Shown one piece after another: positions 23,253-33,300 of a stretch of DNA of 46,854 nt (positions within the stretch are counted from its first letter, which is position 1; each line of letters begins with the position of its first letter). Source of the DNA: an uncultured Flavobacteriales bacterium (GTDB taxonomy: Bacteria > Bacteroidota > Bacteroidia > Palsa-965); the NCBI GenBank assembly GCA_903873905.1, contig CAIQQJ010000062.1, forward strand, positions 1 through 46,854, read 5' to 3'. Below the pieces are notes generated by a model, which saw only the letters and a list, made by a program, of their open reading frames with translations, ran no database searches and was not told the origin of the DNA. The translations under genes were made by a program, and so were the position numbers.

Positions 23253-23687
23253 ATGAAACATTTCCCTAATCATATAGCTGTGTGGATGGATCATCATCAA
23301 GCACATTTGATTTATCTGAAAACAAAGGATGAATATTCAATTGAATCTCTTGAATCTACCTATGATGCTCGACCAAGAATCGACGGCGAAGAAGCAACAG
23401 GTGTGATCATTGGAAAATATCGTGCTACCAATAATGAATACAAAAAACACAATATTGAGAATAATCATTTGCAAGAGTTCTATGATGCACTAAGGAAAAC
23501 CCTTCAGAAGTACGATGAAATTCTGCTTTTCGGACCAACTACTGCAAAAGTGGAATTTTTCAATATTCTTTTCGATGATAAATCCTTTTCAGGAAAGCGA
23601 ATTTCAATGGAGTCTGCAGATAAAATGACAGCTCCTCAAATGATAGCATTTGCAAAATCTTTCTATTCTGAGGAAGTGAAAAAATAG
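23253..23687 (+). CDS. Small cytosolic protein, eRF1-like/host-attachment-type fold possible
   Basis: 144 residues without signal or membrane segment. The N-terminal phrase HIAVWMDHHQAHLIYL resembles the start of a family of small bacterial proteins related to eRF1 domain 2 (WxDHxxA pattern), and the middle YDEILLFGPTTAKVEFFNIL fits the second conserved stretch (glycine-containing loop after a strand). Such proteins have been linked to translation or stress, but function is unproven. No TAnnTTTG box is obvious upstream. It is not part of an operon. Confidence 0.65.
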   Translation: MKHFPNHIAVWMDHHQAHLIYLKTKDEYSIESLESTYDARPRIDGEEATGVIIGKYRATNNEYKKHNIENNHLQEFYDALRKTLQKYDEILLFGPTTAKVEFFNILFDDKSFSGKRISMESADKMTAPQMIAFAKSFYSEEVKK

Positions 23688-23772
23688 CCAAAGGATATTA
23701 AGCAAACTACAATAATTGTAAAATAAATCGGTTCCTAAATGGTTCCCATTTGTATCTATGTATAATCTGCGG

Positions 23773-24414
23773 CTAGTTTCTAGCCTGAATATAATCGGAC
23801 CTTACAAGCACTTTCGGAACAAACCACTTCTCTTGATATTGCGATAAAACAATTAAACGTCCGGTTTCATCCACGAATTGTCCCGCTGCATTTTTTTTGA
23901 TGATCACAAGTTTTCCCAACTTGTCGGCTTGCAAAACTTTTTCCACAAGTGAGATTTTATTAGACGCAGTATCATTTCTGAAACTTTTGCCAATATCAAT
24001 TCCCGACAAATTATTTTTCAAATCCATTGCACACATCATCGAATCAGCTCTTACACTGTCTTCTTTCATTCCTTCTTTCCAATCACAATAATTTCCTTTC
24101 TCATGTGCCTTACCAAGTTTCTCCGCTTTATTGGAAGGAATTTCCTGAGTCAATAATGCCATCCAATACGCATGACGAAATGCATCAAGTTGTCCTCCAT
24201 TTCCATCTTTCAGTATTTTATTTTTCTGCATGGAATCGGTAACAAATCGAGCACGTTCGGTACAATTAAAAGCTTTCTTCGCAATGAAAGGATGAGCCAT
24301 AACCCAATGCTTTTCTGGCCGTGATAAATTTTGGAAACCCTTTCTCGCATTTTGCGCAAAAAGATTTCCACTTATCATTCCAAGGAAAAAACAGATTGAG
24401 ATAAATCGCTTCAT
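23773..24414 (-). CDS. Secreted protein with GGQLDAFRHAYW motif, function unknown
   Basis: 213 residues with a Sec signal (MKRFISICFFLGMISGNLFAQ). The central conserved-looking block is GNGGQLDAFRHAYWMALLTQEI followed by KAEKLGKAHEKGNY; two histidines and an aspartate in it could form a metal or catalytic site. I have seen this block in small secreted Bacteroidota proteins (possibly the DUF6973 group, from memory and not certain). The ATG at 24414 is used because the in-frame TTG at 24426 would start inside the TAACTTTG box at 24424-24431; the transcript would then have an almost absent leader. It is divergent from the sigma-54-type small gene. Confidence 0.7.
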   Translation of the reverse strand: MKRFISICFFLGMISGNLFAQNARKGFQNLSRPEKHWVMAHPFIAKKAFNCTERARFVTDSMQKNKILKDGNGGQLDAFRHAYWMALLTQEIPSNKAEKLGKAHEKGNYCDWKEGMKEDSVRADSMMCAMDLKNNLSGIDIGKSFRNDTASNKISLVEKVLQADKLGKLVIIKKNAAGQFVDETGRLIVLSQYQEKWFVPKVLVRSDYIQARN

Positions 24415-24434
24415 AATTCTTTGCAAAGTTATTC

Positions 24435-24444
24435 GTTCGCGAAC
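24435..24444. promoter_or_regulatory. GTTCGCGAAC palindrome between divergent genes
   Basis: A perfect 10-base palindrome 29 bases upstream of the -24 element at 24474 and about 20 bases upstream of the divergent minus-strand start. Possible operator; position is the only support. Confidence 0.3.
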
Positions 24445-24473
24445 ACACTCAGCAGATCAAGTCGTTAGAAAAT

Positions 24474-24489
24474 TGGCACAGAATTAGCA
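24474..24489 (+). promoter_or_regulatory. Sigma-54 (-24/-12) promoter candidate
   Basis: TGGCACAGAATTAGCA fits the RpoN consensus TGGCACRNNNNTTGCW at all fixed positions but one (TAGCA for TTGCA), with exact GG-GC spacing. It lies 30 bases before the ATG of a 76-residue gene, and no TAnnTTTG box is present for that gene. Confidence 0.6.
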
Positions 24490-24519
24490 AGCTTAGTATT
24501 AACAACAACCACCAAGATC

Positions 24520-24750
24520 ATGGAAAGCAATAAAGTGCTTGGAATTTTTGAAAGGATAAGCAGCAGTATTTTATCCAGTAACTCATTGTTGCAACTCGAA
24601 ACGGCAGAACGACTTTTGAATTTATTCCAACAACAAAATATTCAACCAGAATTGAACGAAAAGCTAAACATCATTTTCGTTAACAAAGCCAAAACACTTC
24701 ATTACTTCGAGTGGAAGAGTTTTCGCGATTGTGGCCTGGAGGCAGCGTAA
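24520..24750 (+). CDS. 76-residue protein of unknown function, own transcription unit
   Basis: Unrecognised. The predicted protein is mostly helical and amphipathic (RISSSILSSNSLLQLETAERLLNLFQQQNIQPELNEKLNIIFVNKAKTL), with no signal or membrane segment, and ends WKSFRDCGLEAA. That it is real is supported by a near-consensus sigma-54 promoter 30 bases before the ATG and a strong terminator whose stem starts within the last codons (24744). The whole unit is only about 280 bases. A protein dimer or a regulatory adaptor is conceivable, but nothing in the sequence decides this. Confidence 0.6.
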   Translation: MESNKVLGIFERISSSILSSNSLLQLETAERLLNLFQQQNIQPELNEKLNIIFVNKAKTLHYFEWKSFRDCGLEAA

Positions 24751-24783
24751 GGTTTTCTGAAAAGAGACCTTGCGCTTTTTTAT
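24744..24783 (+). terminator. Terminator overlapping the stop codon of the small gene
   Basis: AGCGTAAGGT (24744-24753) pairs with ACCTTGCGCT (24767-24776) with a single G-U, followed by a T run. The stop codon TAA lies inside the 5' arm. Confidence 0.85.
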
Positions 24784-24877
24784 TTTTTCTCAATAAAAAA
24801 ACAAGTAGTGGAGTTTAGTGCAAGCAATAGCTGTAGGAAATTTTTGACTACACCAATGCTAAAAACAACCTATAATA

Positions 24878-25699
24878 TTATTTATCAGGATTAATATCAA
24901 TCGGAACTTCTTGTTTTCTTTTTTCAATAGCCAAAAGATTCAAATAATAATCGGTTTTCTTTTGGTCATTGTGCCTTTGGAAATAATTTGCAAGGTTCTG
25001 AAGTCTGTTCAAATCACCCTTGTAAATTTGTGCTGCCTTTTCCAAGGATGCCATTGCATTTGCGGAATCATTGTATGAAATATAAATCGTCGACATGGTA
25101 ACCCATGGAACTTCAGAAGTAGGTTTGTAAAATGCTGCCAGTCGCAACAAATTAAGTGCAGATGCGGAATCTTTTCCGTTCAACATAATCAATCGACTCA
25201 GTTGAATGTAAGCTAGCATGTAAGTAGAATCGGTACGAATGCAACGATGAAAGGAATAGATGGCAGAATCCTTCTTGGCAAGCGCATCATATGAAACTCC
25301 TAGATTATACCACGCCGAGGAATAATTTTCATTGATCAACAAGGCCTTTCGATAACAAGGAATTGATGCCTTTGGCAAATCTTGCATGTAGTAGGTAGTG
25401 CCAATATTAGTCCAAGCAGGATAATAATTCTTATCAATTTTAATGGCCTTCCAATAATACTGCCTGGATTGCAAAAAAAGATTCTCCGCTTCTGCAGCCT
25501 TTTGTCTTTTCTGAATGGGTTCGCTCAACTTTTGAGCTTCGCTTTTTGTTTGAAGAGCATCAATTGACAGCAATGCTCCTTGAAACATCATCTCAATTAC
25601 CGAATCTCGCCTGGCAAGGGAATCTCTTCTAGCCACATTTTTCTGAGAGAAGGCCGGAAATACGCTCAAAACAGCAAAAAAGAGGATGCAATACTTCAT
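24878..25699 (-). CDS. Secreted TPR-repeat protein
   Basis: 273 residues with signal MKYCILFFAVLSVFPAFSQ. After a charged, Arg/Asp-rich segment come at least five TPR units, for example YYPAWTNIGTTYYMQDLPKA, YSSAWYNLGVSYDALAKKDS, YMLAYIQLSRLI, VPWVTMSTIYISYND and LNRLQNLANYFQRH. TPR domains bind other proteins; the partner is unknown. The frame stays open to 25765, but the start at 25699 is chosen because it gives a clean signal peptide and lies downstream of the minus-strand -7 box at 25745-25752. Confidence 0.82.
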   Translation of the reverse strand: MKYCILFFAVLSVFPAFSQKNVARRDSLARRDSVIEMMFQGALLSIDALQTKSEAQKLSEPIQKRQKAAEAENLFLQSRQYYWKAIKIDKNYYPAWTNIGTTYYMQDLPKASIPCYRKALLINENYSSAWYNLGVSYDALAKKDSAIYSFHRCIRTDSTYMLAYIQLSRLIMLNGKDSASALNLLRLAAFYKPTSEVPWVTMSTIYISYNDSANAMASLEKAAQIYKGDLNRLQNLANYFQRHNDQKKTDYYLNLLAIEKRKQEVPIDINPDK

Positions 25700-25744
25700 T
25701 GGAAAAATTGAAAATAGAGGGGCTAAGGGGTTTTTCATAAGCAA

Positions 25745-25752
25745 CAAAAGTA
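25745..25752 (-). promoter_or_regulatory. -7 box TACTTTTG for the TPR protein gene
   Basis: On the minus strand TACTTTTG matches TAnnTTTG, 45 bases before the chosen ATG at 25699. It supports rejecting the longer in-frame starts. Confidence 0.5.
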
Positions 25753-25834
25753 GTGTTTTCTGCAATTTCCATTTTTCGACTGTTTTTCACCATTTGTCGA
25801 GTGAAAAATATTTAATTGGACAGAAATAAAAAAC

Positions 25835-25864
25835 TTGTCACTTGTCCCCTGTCCCCTGTCCCTT
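25835..25864. repeat. TGTCCCC microsatellite
   Basis: Three to four direct TGTCCCC/TTGTCCCC units precede the ABC-F promoter. GC-rich against an AT-rich background. It belongs to the set of short intergenic repeats of this window. Confidence 0.6.
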
Positions 25865-25871
25865 TTCAGCT

Positions 25872-25879
25872 TACCTTTG
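25872..25879 (+). promoter_or_regulatory. -7 box TACCTTTG for the ABC-F gene
   Basis: Matches TAnnTTTG and lies 20 bases before the ATG at 25900, giving a short leader. Confidence 0.55.
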
Positions 25880-25896
25880 CACTCTTATTTTTATAA

Positions 25897-27546
<1,650 letters not shown>

Positions 27547-27549
27547 TTG

Positions 27550-27690
27550 ATTTTCAGATTTCAGATGTGCAAATTTCAGATGAACTAACTCTAGGTTTTC
27601 TACCCCGAAATTTAGATTTAGCCATAATGATTTTGTGTTAAAAAGGAATCTGCACATCTGTAATCTGCAAATCTGCACATCCTTTTTTCA
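27550..27690. repeat. CAGATTTCAGATG / CTGCACATCTG microsatellite stretch
   Basis: Phrases TTTCAGAT, GTGCAAATTTCAGATG, CTGCACATCTGTAATCTGC and AATCTGCACATC recur on both sides of this spacer; TGCAAATCTG/CAGATGTGCA phrases are mutually complementary and could fold. The reading frame of the M1 peptidase extends through part of it (from 27635), which is not coding. Confidence 0.5.
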
Positions 27691-27698
27691 TATCTTTA
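27691..27698 (+). promoter_or_regulatory. -7-like box TATCTTTA for the M1 peptidase gene
   Basis: Seven of eight positions agree with TAnnTTTG; 23 bases before the ATG at 27722. It supports that start over the upstream in-frame one. Confidence 0.35.
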
Positions 27699-27721
27699 TT
27701 ATTCTCGCAAATAATTTCTAC

Positions 27722-30139
27722 ATGAAGAAAATTGCTACACTTCTTTTCAGTTTGTTCGTTGTAATTTCAGCAAATTCACAAACGCAAACAAATGTTCCTG
27801 TTCAAACACAGGCGCAAAATTCCATTAGCGACACCATTGACATTCTACATTACACCGTAAAACTCAACATCACAGATTTTACAACAGACACTATTCGCGG
27901 AGGAACAATAATAAAATTTACTCCAAAAATAAATAATGTCAATATCCTTCCCCTAGATTTATTGCACATGAGAATTGATTCCATCGTGGAGACCAATACG
28001 CTACTCACCTACACGTATTCGGATACCTTATTGAAAATTAATTTACCCGCAAGCATGAACATCGGTGACACAGCTAACCTTGCAGTTTGGTATCATGGGA
28101 AACCTCAATTGGATCCTGGTCCGAATGTTTGGGGAGGATTTTATTTTCAGGCGCCTTACGCGTATAATCTAGGTGTAAGTTTTAATGCCAATCCGCATGC
28201 CTTTGGAAGAGTCTTTCATCCTTGCTTCGATAATTTTGTTGAACGTGCCTCTTATACTTTTGTCATTGGCACAAATAACGGACACACCTCCTACTGTAAT
28301 GGCGTTCTTGGTGCAGATACAATAGATTTAAACTCCATTCGTTGGCGCACTTGGAATCTGACAGAAACAATTCCTTCCTATCTCGCATCCATCTCAACGG
28401 CAACCTACACCCAAGTTAATTGGACACACACGGGAATTTACGGATCCTATCCGATCATTTTAACCGCGTTGCCTTCTGACACAACCAATTTAAAAAACTC
28501 ATTTGTGCATTTGAATGACGCTTTGGCTGCATTTGAAACACGCTTTGGCCCTTACGAATGGCCTCGTGTTGGTTATTGCCTCGTTCCTTTCAGCAGTGGA
28601 GCAATGGAACATGCAACAAACATTTCTTATCCGAGAGTTTGTGCAAACGGCTCGCTCACGTATGAAGCAAGTATCATGGCACACGAACTTTCACATCATT
28701 GGTTCGGCGATTTGGCAACTTGCAACAATGAAGGTGAAATGTGGTTGAATGAAGGTTGGGCTTCCTATGCAGAATACGTTTTTACTGAATGGGAATATGG
28801 TCATACTGCTTATAAAAATGGTATTCGCACCAATCATGATGAAATGGTTCATCTTGTTCACCTTCGTGAAGGCGGCTATCTTCCTTTGAATACCATTCCG
28901 CATGCGTATACGTATGGTGACAATGTTTACCTGCGTGGCGCAGATGTTGCACATACCTTACGCGGATACATGGGCGATTCACTTTTTTGGATTGGAATAC
29001 ATCATTATTTGGCAAATCGACAATACACCGATGTTACTAGCGTTCAATTTCGTGATGATCTAATTGCAGCAACTGGTCTCACTTATTTAAATGATTTTTT
29101 TAACGATTGGGTTTTTAATGCAGGATGGCCACATTTTTCAATCGATTCAACAGTCAGTGTTCCAAATGGGCCGAATTATGATGTAACCGTTTATGTTCGA
29201 CAGAAACTTACTGGAGCTACAAATTATTTTACAAATATTCCGCTGGATTTCACATTTCTAAAAAGTGATTGGAGCAAAACAACATCAAGACAATTTATTT
29301 CCGGGCAATACACAAGTTTCATCGTCACGCTTCCATTCAATCCTGCAATGACTGCAATTGACATGGATGAAAAAATCAGTGATGCTATTGTTGATGAGGC
29401 AGGAACTATTTCTACAATTGGTGCGCATAACTTTACGACCGCTCGATGTAGTTTGACCGTAATTTCAATTGTAGATTCCGCATTCGTTCGCGTTGAACAT
29501 AATTATGCCAAACCGGATCCGATCATTAACAACACAAATAATTATCGAATTTCAGATCAGCGTTATTGGACAATTGATGGCATTTTCCCTACAACATTTA
29601 TTGCCAAAGCAAGATTGTATTATGATGGCCGAACTTCCACAACAGCAGGGCCAGGGAATTATTTGGACGATCACCTTACTACTCCAAATGGTGACAGCAT
29701 TATTCTTTTATATCGTCGTAATCCAGCAGATGATTGGCATGAATATCCGCATCACTATATCAAATCTATTGTTGGTCCACATGCAACTTCGAAATATGGT
29801 TATGTAGAAGCAGACACATTAATGAAAGGTCAATATTGTTTTGCAAATGGCGTTTCGCATATGCTCATTGGTGTAGAAGAATTGCCTCCGCTTCCATCAG
29901 AAATTTTTGCTTATCCAAATCCCGCGGGAAATAGTGTTACAGTTGAATGGGATGAAAATTCAAATGAACCGGTTCTTGTCAATATTTATGATGGCGAAGG
30001 AAAATTGACATTCACGAAAACCATGACTGGCGCACTGGCCAAACTGGAAACATCACGTTGGATGGATGGATTATATACTGTGGAAGTGATTCAGCAGGGA
30101 AAATTATTGGGAAGAAAGAAAGTAATGATTATTCACTAA
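27722..30139 (+). CDS. M1-family metallopeptidase with T9SS sorting domain
   Basis: 805 residues: Sec signal (MKKIATLLFSLFVVISANSQ), M1 N-terminal beta domain (about 30-210), and a thermolysin-like catalytic domain with the zinc site HELSH (His321, Glu322, His325) and the third ligand Glu344, spaced HExxH-X18-E. The substrate-amine motif is GAMEH (293-297) rather than the usual GAMEN. A type A sorting domain (about 728-805; AYPNPAGNSVTVEW to LLGRKKVMIIH) indicates export by T9SS and surface attachment or release. M1 enzymes remove N-terminal residues from peptides; secreted ones would feed on protein. The start at 27722 gives the signal peptide; upstream in-frame residues are repeat DNA. Confidence 0.92.
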   Translation: MKKIATLLFSLFVVISANSQTQTNVPVQTQAQNSISDTIDILHYTVKLNITDFTTDTIRGGTIIKFTPKINNVNILPLDLLHMRIDSIVETNTLLTYTYSDTLLKINLPASMNIGDTANLAVWYHGKPQLDPGPNVWGGFYFQAPYAYNLGVSFNANPHAFGRVFHPCFDNFVERASYTFVIGTNNGHTSYCNGVLGADTIDLNSIRWRTWNLTETIPSYLASISTATYTQVNWTHTGIYGSYPIILTALPSDTTNLKNSFVHLNDALAAFETRFGPYEWPRVGYCLVPFSSGAMEHATNISYPRVCANGSLTYEASIMAHELSHHWFGDLATCNNEGEMWLNEGWASYAEYVFTEWEYGHTAYKNGIRTNHDEMVHLVHLREGGYLPLNTIPHAYTYGDNVYLRGADVAHTLRGYMGDSLFWIGIHHYLANRQYTDVTSVQFRDDLIAATGLTYLNDFFNDWVFNAGWPHFSIDSTVSVPNGPNYDVTVYVRQKLTGATNYFTNIPLDFTFLKSDWSKTTSRQFISGQYTSFIVTLPFNPAMTAIDMDEKISDAIVDEAGTISTIGAHNFTTARCSLTVISIVDSAFVRVEHNYAKPDPIINNTNNYRISDQRYWTIDGIFPTTFIAKARLYYDGRTSTTAGPGNYLDDHLTTPNGDSIILLYRRNPADDWHEYPHHYIKSIVGPHATSKYGYVEADTLMKGQYCFANGVSHMLIGVEELPPLPSEIFAYPNPAGNSVTVEWDENSNEPVLVNIYDGEGKLTFTKTMTGALAKLETSRWMDGLYTVEVIQQGKLLGRKKVMIIH

Positions 30140-30234
30140 TTTTTTTCGAAAAGCAAGTTCCAATCAATAGGTTTCAATCAATACCGTACCATAATTCAGA
30201 GGATTCTATGGTGGTTCTGTGATACAATTGTCAG

Positions 30235-30258
30235 TTTTTTAGCGACAGTTGCTAAAAA
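30235..30258. other. TTTTTAGC/GCTAAAAA stem-loop upstream of the A2M gene
   Basis: TTTTTAGC (30236-30243) and GCTAAAAA (30251-30258) can form an 8-bp hairpin with loop GACAGTT. It could be a bidirectional transcription signal or part of the leader. There is no T tract after the 3' arm on the plus strand. Confidence 0.35.
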
Positions 30259-30280
30259 CAACCAACATCATAGGGCTATT

Positions 30281-30294
30281 TTGCATTTATGCAA
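30281..30294. promoter_or_regulatory. TTGCATTTATGCAA palindrome in the A2M leader
   Basis: A perfect 14-base inverted repeat, extendable to GCTA...TAGC with a two-base bulge, ends 28 bases before the start codon at 30323. Candidate operator or leader hairpin. Confidence 0.35.
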
Positions 30295-30322
30295 TAGCTT
30301 CGTAGTACCAAACCACAACCAA

Positions 30323-33300
30323 ATGTCCAAACGTGTCATTCTTGCATTAGCAGCAATCGTTGTCCTCACAATGATCGCAATTCCTTTTATCTCTCACAGC
30401 AAAAAATCTGCTGTAGAAATCACGAAAGTTGATCCTGCGTTTAGCGCATACATATCAGCTTTCACTTCCGGAACAATTTCAAACGAGTCATACATACGGG
30501 TAAGTCTCGCTTCCGATTATACCGGGCCAATTACCTTCGACAAACCTGTTGAAGAACCCTATTTTTCTTTCGATCCTGCTATTGAAGGAAAAACATTTTG
30601 GCTCGACAGTCGAACTTTGGAATTCCGTCCTGACAAAAGACTTTCTTCAGATCAGGTATTCAATGTGGAATTTGATTTGAGTAAACTGGTGACGGATGTT
30701 CCAAAAGAATTGGGAACCATGCGATTCGGTTTCAAAACCATGAAACAAGGATTGACAGTTTCAGTTGATGGCATGCATACAACAGATAAAAAATCAATGC
30801 GCCAACAGCAACTAAAAGGAACACTGCTAACCGCTGATGCAGCTGATGCAAAATTGGTAGAACAATTATTGGTTGTTAAACAAGACAACAAGAACTTGAA
30901 CATCCATTGGATACATGAAGGAGATAATGTCACTCATACTTTTACAGTTGACAGCATTTCTAGAAGAGAAAAAGAAGGTTCAGTTCAACTCGCATGGGAT
31001 GGGAAATTATTGGGAATCGACGTGCAGAAATCCGATACCCTTACCATCCCTTCACTCAAGGATTTTAAAGTAACCAATGTTCGTGTTGATCAAGGTCAGG
31101 AACAATGTATCGTTGTGGAATTTTCTGATCCAATTGCAGAGAAACAAAATCTCGATGGACTTATTTCAATAAAAGGAATCGATACAGGGTTGAAATTTAC
31201 TGTTGAGGATAATGATATAAAAGTTTATCCAGAATCAATGATTAGCGGAGATTATAGCCTAAGCATTGCTCAAGGGATAAAAAATATTGTAGGATTTCCC
31301 CTTCCTCATGCATTCACACAAGTCTTGACATTTGAAGAATTAAAACCTCAAGTAAAATTAGTCGGTAAAGGAGTTATTCTTCCGAATAGTGGTAATGGTT
31401 TATTATTCCCATTCCAAGCCGTGAGCTTGAAATCTGTTGATGTAAAAATCATTCGTGTTTATGAAAACAATATCCCTCAATTCCTTCAAGTAAATTCGCT
31501 TGACGGTGGAAGTGAATTGTATCGTGTAGGAAAAGTGGTATTGAAGAAAAGAATTGATCTCAATGTAAAAAACAAAGCTGATTATGGACGATGGTGCAAT
31601 TATTCACTCGACATGGCAGATCTTATTAAAACAGAACCTGGAGCAATCTATAGAGTTTCAATCGGTTTCAAAAAACAATATGCTGTTTATAAATGTGCAA
31701 ATGACACAACTAAAAAAACAGATGATAATGAAACCGAAAACAATCAATTCGCAAATCCTGCAGAGGATGATGATTACAGTGATGTAGGAAGTTATGGCTA
31801 TTATGGTGGCGACTATTATGACGATGGTGGTTATTACGATTACTACGGTGATGGCAATAACGCTGATGCTTGTGATGATTCCTATTATTATGGAAAAACT
31901 CAAACAAGAAATATTCTTGCTTCTGATCTAGGTCTTCTTGCAAAACGTGGCAATGATGGAGGAATGTTATTCGCCGTGAACGATTTAATTACTACCAATC
32001 CGGTTTCAGGTGCACAACTTGAAGTGTATGATTATCAGCATCAGTTATTGGCTAAATCCACAACGGGAGTTGATGGGATTTCAAAATTTGATCTTCCGAA
32101 AAAGAAACCATTTTTATTAATTGCGAAAAGTGGTAATCAAAGAGGTTATTTGAAACTCGATGATGGTTCTTCTCTTTCAGTAAGCGCATTCGACGTTTCT
32201 GGAACAACTGTTCAGAAAGGATTGAAAGGATTTATTTATGGTGAACGCGGCGTTTGGCGTCCAGGTGATACTTTGTTTTTAAGTTTTATTCTCGAAGACA
32301 AACAACATCTTCTTCCTGCAACGCATCCCGTAACTTTTGAATTGACAAATGCTCGAGGACAATTGGTAAGTCGTGTTGTGAAGGCGCAATCGATGAATGG
32401 ATTTTACAATTTCACAACTACAACAGATCCGGATGCCCCAACGGGAACTTGGACTGCGCGAGTGCGTGTGGGTGGCGCAACTTTTTCAAAAGACATAAAA
32501 GTTGAAACCATCATGCCGAATCGTTTAAAAATAAATCTCGATTTCGGTGGTGTTACTGCATTGAAAAACGACAAGGATCAAAAGGTAAAAGTGAATGCGC
32601 GATGGTTGCATGGTGCAATTGCAAAAAATCTCAAAACGCAAGTGGATGTAAGTTTATATCAAACAAAAACTTCCTTCAAAGGTTATGACAATTACACTTT
32701 TGATGATCCTGCAACAAATTTCAGCACTGAAAATAAAACCATCTTCGACAACACACTCGACGAAAATGGAAATGCGGAATTCAATCCACTCCTCTCTGCA
32801 GAAAATGCTCCCGGAATGTTGCGCGCTTCTTTCAACACACGTGTCTTTGAAGAAGGTGGAGCATTCAGTAGTGATCGTTTCTCTGTAGATTTTTCTCCTT
32901 ATGATAATTACGTTGGAATTCTCGTCCCGAAAGGTGATGATTGGGGAGGAATGTTGTCGACAGGAAAAGATTGGGGAATTCGTGTTGCTTCGGTTGACAA
33001 AAATGGAAAAGCAACTTCGCGTTCTAAAATTTCTGTGAAAATTTATAAAGTAGATTGGCGTTGGTGGTGGAGTGATGATTATGATAATCTCGCTCGCTAT
33101 GTAAGCAGTGAATATTACAGTCCATATCTGGAACAGGAAATTGAAACCAAAAATGGAATTGGGAAATTCAACATCAATGTAAAGAACGAAGATTACGGTC
33201 GTTATTTAATTCGCGTGACAGATGAAGAAAGTGGTCATTCCACTGGAACACTTGCTTGGTTCGACTGGCCCTATTGGGAAGGTAGTGGCAGCAATGCAAA

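Noticed and set aside
27635-27721. 29-residue N-terminal extension of the M1 peptidase
   Set aside because: It is translated from the CTGCACATCTG repeat stretch and would precede a normal signal peptide; the -7-like box lies inside it.
30281-30322. Upstream start for the alpha-2-macroglobulin
   Set aside because: It begins with TTG inside the leader palindrome and adds a segment without sense before a normal signal/anchor sequence.
31658-31943. Two antisense open frames rich in Ile/Thr and His/Asn
   Set aside because: They are the mirror of the GAT/TAT/GGT codons of the low-complexity A2M segment, with no promoter or conserved-looking sequence.
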